Assembly (NCBI GenBank): GCA_017476305.1
Contig: JAFVAA010000451.1
Location: 1 to 5,591 of the forward strand
DNA length: 5,591 bases
Direction: 5' to 3'
DNA from: Lachnospiraceae bacterium
GTDB taxonomy: Bacteria; Bacillota; Clostridia; Lachnospirales; Lachnospiraceae
The notes beneath the pieces are model-generated. The model worked only from the letters and a program-made list of their open reading frames with translations, ran no database searches and was not told the DNA's origin. The translations under genes and the position numbers were made by a program. Shown here in pieces: positions 4,444 through 5,591 of the stretch (position 1 is its first letter; each line of letters opens with the position of its first letter).

Positions 4444-5591
4444 CTACTCCTCCTTATCCGGTTCTTCTGTAAAATCCGGTTCCGGCGAACCGGTTTCCTT
4501 CGGCGTAATGTCATCCTGCTTCGGCTTGTCCTCTTTTTCCGGCAGGCTTTTGATATATTTTACATTCTTTTCATAGAGCTTTTTTAAGTCAGCATACTCT
4601 CCATAGGCACTGCACTGCTCCAGCGCATCCCTTGCGCTCCCGATCAGCTCGTCTATATTATCCGGTCTTACGACATAGACAGCCAATTTGTCAATCCTCG
4701 CCTTTGCGATACGGATTCGATTCTTTCTTATCTGCCGTTCTCTGTCTGCATAGGTCCTCTGCTCCTCCTTCTTGGCAGCTAACTCCTCCTCCGCCTTTTT
4801 CGCCTCAACATAAGCCTCTGCTACCCTTTGCCAGTTCACGCGCTGCTTCTTCATCGTATCATACTTGTTCTTCGCACGCTCTGCATATTCATTTCTCGTA
4901 TCCTTATCCTCTATCCCGGAAATCCCTGCCCGAAGCTCATCGTATAAATCCTGAAATTCATAATAATCCTCCAGAGTTTCCAAACGCATATCTTCAAATT
5001 TCTTTAATTTTCTTAAGATTTCCCTCTGGAACACGTTATTCTCCAGATTGCTTGCATAGTCTGCCTTTTCTGCCAGGATCCGCACAGAAAAATAGTCCTT
5101 TCCCGCTGTTCTTTTCTCCGTACCGGCCTCCTCCGTATCCTTCTTCATCGAACCATCCTTTTTGTATTCTGCCAGACAGATGGTATCCGGAACTTCAAAA
5201 TCTAACGGCTCTAACCTTTTGTGGATATCATCCATAAAGCTTTTCCACATCCCCCCGGCAATCGAAGCACCGGATGCTCCCGGCATTGCCCTCGGTGTAT
5301 CAAAGCCTGCCCATACCACAGTAGTATAGTATTTCGTATAACCGCAAAACCATACATCCTTTCCGGAATTCGCTGTTCCCGTCTTTCCTGCACAGATCTG
5401 TTCATTTTCCAGCTTCAGACTGTGTCCGGTCCCATAGGTCTCACGGAAGACTCCCTTCAAAACATCGGTCATCAGCCATGCCGCATCCTCAGAATATACC
5501 TGTACCTGTTCATCTGTGTCTTTATAGATCGCTCCATCCGAAACATGTTCAATTTTCCGGATACAGGTACGGTCACTGTATTTTCCTCCAT
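4444..5591 (-). CDS. Class A penicillin-binding protein, C-terminal part (5' end outside window)
   Basis: The last 381 residues are present; the frame is open to the right edge. The first 140 or so are the end of a penicillin-binding transpeptidase domain: AAWLMTDVLKGVF, GTGHSLKLE, the conserved KTGT active-site motif (bases 5385-5374) within AGKTGTAN, then DVWFCGYTKYYTTVVWAGFD and MWKSFMDDIH. This layout is that of bifunctional glycosyltransferase/transpeptidases (PBP1a-like), which polymerise and cross-link peptidoglycan outside the membrane. The N-terminal helix, glycosyltransferase domain and the SxxK and SxN motifs would lie beyond the window. After the domain, from about base 5175, comes an unusual charged helical extension of roughly 240 residues, ending in an acidic Pro/Glu-rich tail with a repeated EPD. 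The stop TAG at 4446-4444 overlaps the ribosome-site region of the next gene. The transpeptidase call is firm; assignment to class A rather than class B rests on similarity of motif context. Confidence 0.88.
   Translation of the reverse strand, partial: GGKYSDRTCIRKIEHVSDGAIYKDTDEQVQVYSEDAAWLMTDVLKGVFRETYGTGHSLKLENEQICAGKTGTANSGKDVWFCGYTKYYTTVVWAGFDTPRAMPGASGASIAGGMWKSFMDDIHKRLEPLDFEVPDTICLAEYKKDGSMKKDTEEAGTEKRTAGKDYFSVRILAEKADYASNLENNVFQREILRKLKKFEDMRLETLEDYYEFQDLYDELRAGISGIEDKDTRNEYAERAKNKYDTMKKQRVNWQRVAEAYVEAKKAEEELAAKKEEQRTYADRERQIRKNRIRIAKARIDKLAVYVVRPDNIDELIGSARDALEQCSAYGEYADLKKLYEKNVKYIKSLPEKEDKPKQDDITPKETGSPEPDFTEEPDKEE
4447..4455 (-). promoter_or_regulatory. Ribosome binding site for the TTG-started membrane protein
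   Basis: The minus strand reads AAGGAGGAG directly before the TAG stop of the penicillin-binding protein, with 7 bases between AAGGAGG and the TTG at 4441. This near-perfect anti-16S match decides the TTG start, as no other start codon fits, and couples translation of the two genes. Confidence 0.8.
4458..4493 (-). other. Alternative hairpin arms at the 3' end of the penicillin-binding protein gene
   Basis: In the transcript CCGGUUC (4493-4487) can pair with GAACCGG at 4482-4476 (perfect 7-bp stem, 4-base loop, followed by AUUUUA) or with an identical GAACCGG at 4464-4458, which ends 2 bases before the AAGGAGG of the next gene. The two copies of GAACCGGAT also encode the repeated EPD in the protein tail, so coding repetition alone could explain the pattern. 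Confidence 0.35.

Noticed and set aside
4476..4493. Rho-independent terminator within the penicillin-binding protein gene
   Set aside because: The stem is only 7 bp, the U-run is four bases, and it lies before the stop codon; it is kept only as a possible regulatory hairpin.
4632..5237. A 201-codon open frame on the plus strand
   Set aside because: It lies antisense to the penicillin-binding protein, its product is a low-complexity Ser/Pro/Leu/His mix without domains, and it has no clear ribosome site. It is the mirror of a Lys/Glu-rich gene.
1..5591. CRISPR arrays, tRNA or rRNA genes, insertion sequences, prophage or attachment sites
   Set aside because: No regular spaced repeats, cloverleaf sequences, transposase or integrase motifs or terminal inverted repeats were seen on either strand; coding sequence fills nearly the whole window.

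Overview
The window is one end-to-end minus-strand operon-like run of six genes with almost no non-coding DNA. Gaps or overlaps between neighbours are 2 bp, about 30 bp, a 23-bp overlap, 14 bp and 32 bp. The protein families point to a low-to-mid GC Gram-positive anaerobe of the Clostridia, most likely Lachnospiraceae-like: a class A penicillin-binding protein, a viroplasmin-type RNase HI, and a BspA-like leucine-rich-repeat protein next to a MoxR/VWA pair. Strong AAGGAGG-type ribosome sites agree with this. The taxonomic call is an inference from gene content, not from a marker gene.

In transcription order (right to left) the window holds: (1) the C-terminal part of a class A penicillin-binding protein, entering from the right edge, with a KTGT motif and an unusual tail of about 240 residues that is charged and coiled-coil-like; (2) a 109-residue two-helix membrane protein starting at TTG; (3) a cytoplasmic protein with BspA-like leucine-rich repeats and an ankyrin-like C-terminal part; (4) a VWA-like (DUF2201-type) protein whose N-terminal metallopeptidase-like domain has lost the catalytic glutamate; (5) a MoxR-type AAA+ ATPase with a long helical C-terminal extension; (6) the N-terminal 78 residues of ribonuclease HI, leaving at the left edge, with a tandemly repeated linker.

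Genes 3-5 form the most interesting unit: a MoxR ATPase, its presumed VWA partner and a repeat protein that could supply target recognition. MoxR-VWA pairs are known as ATP-driven remodelling or metal-insertion chaperones (RavA-ViaA, NorQ-NorD, CbbQ-CbbO). The third, repeat-containing component and the placement behind a cell-wall synthase are what deserve follow-up. A candidate internal promoter just ahead of gene 3 would let the three-gene cassette be expressed apart from the penicillin-binding protein. No RNA genes, CRISPR arrays, insertion sequences or attachment sites were seen, and no stretch over 300 bases lacks a gene.
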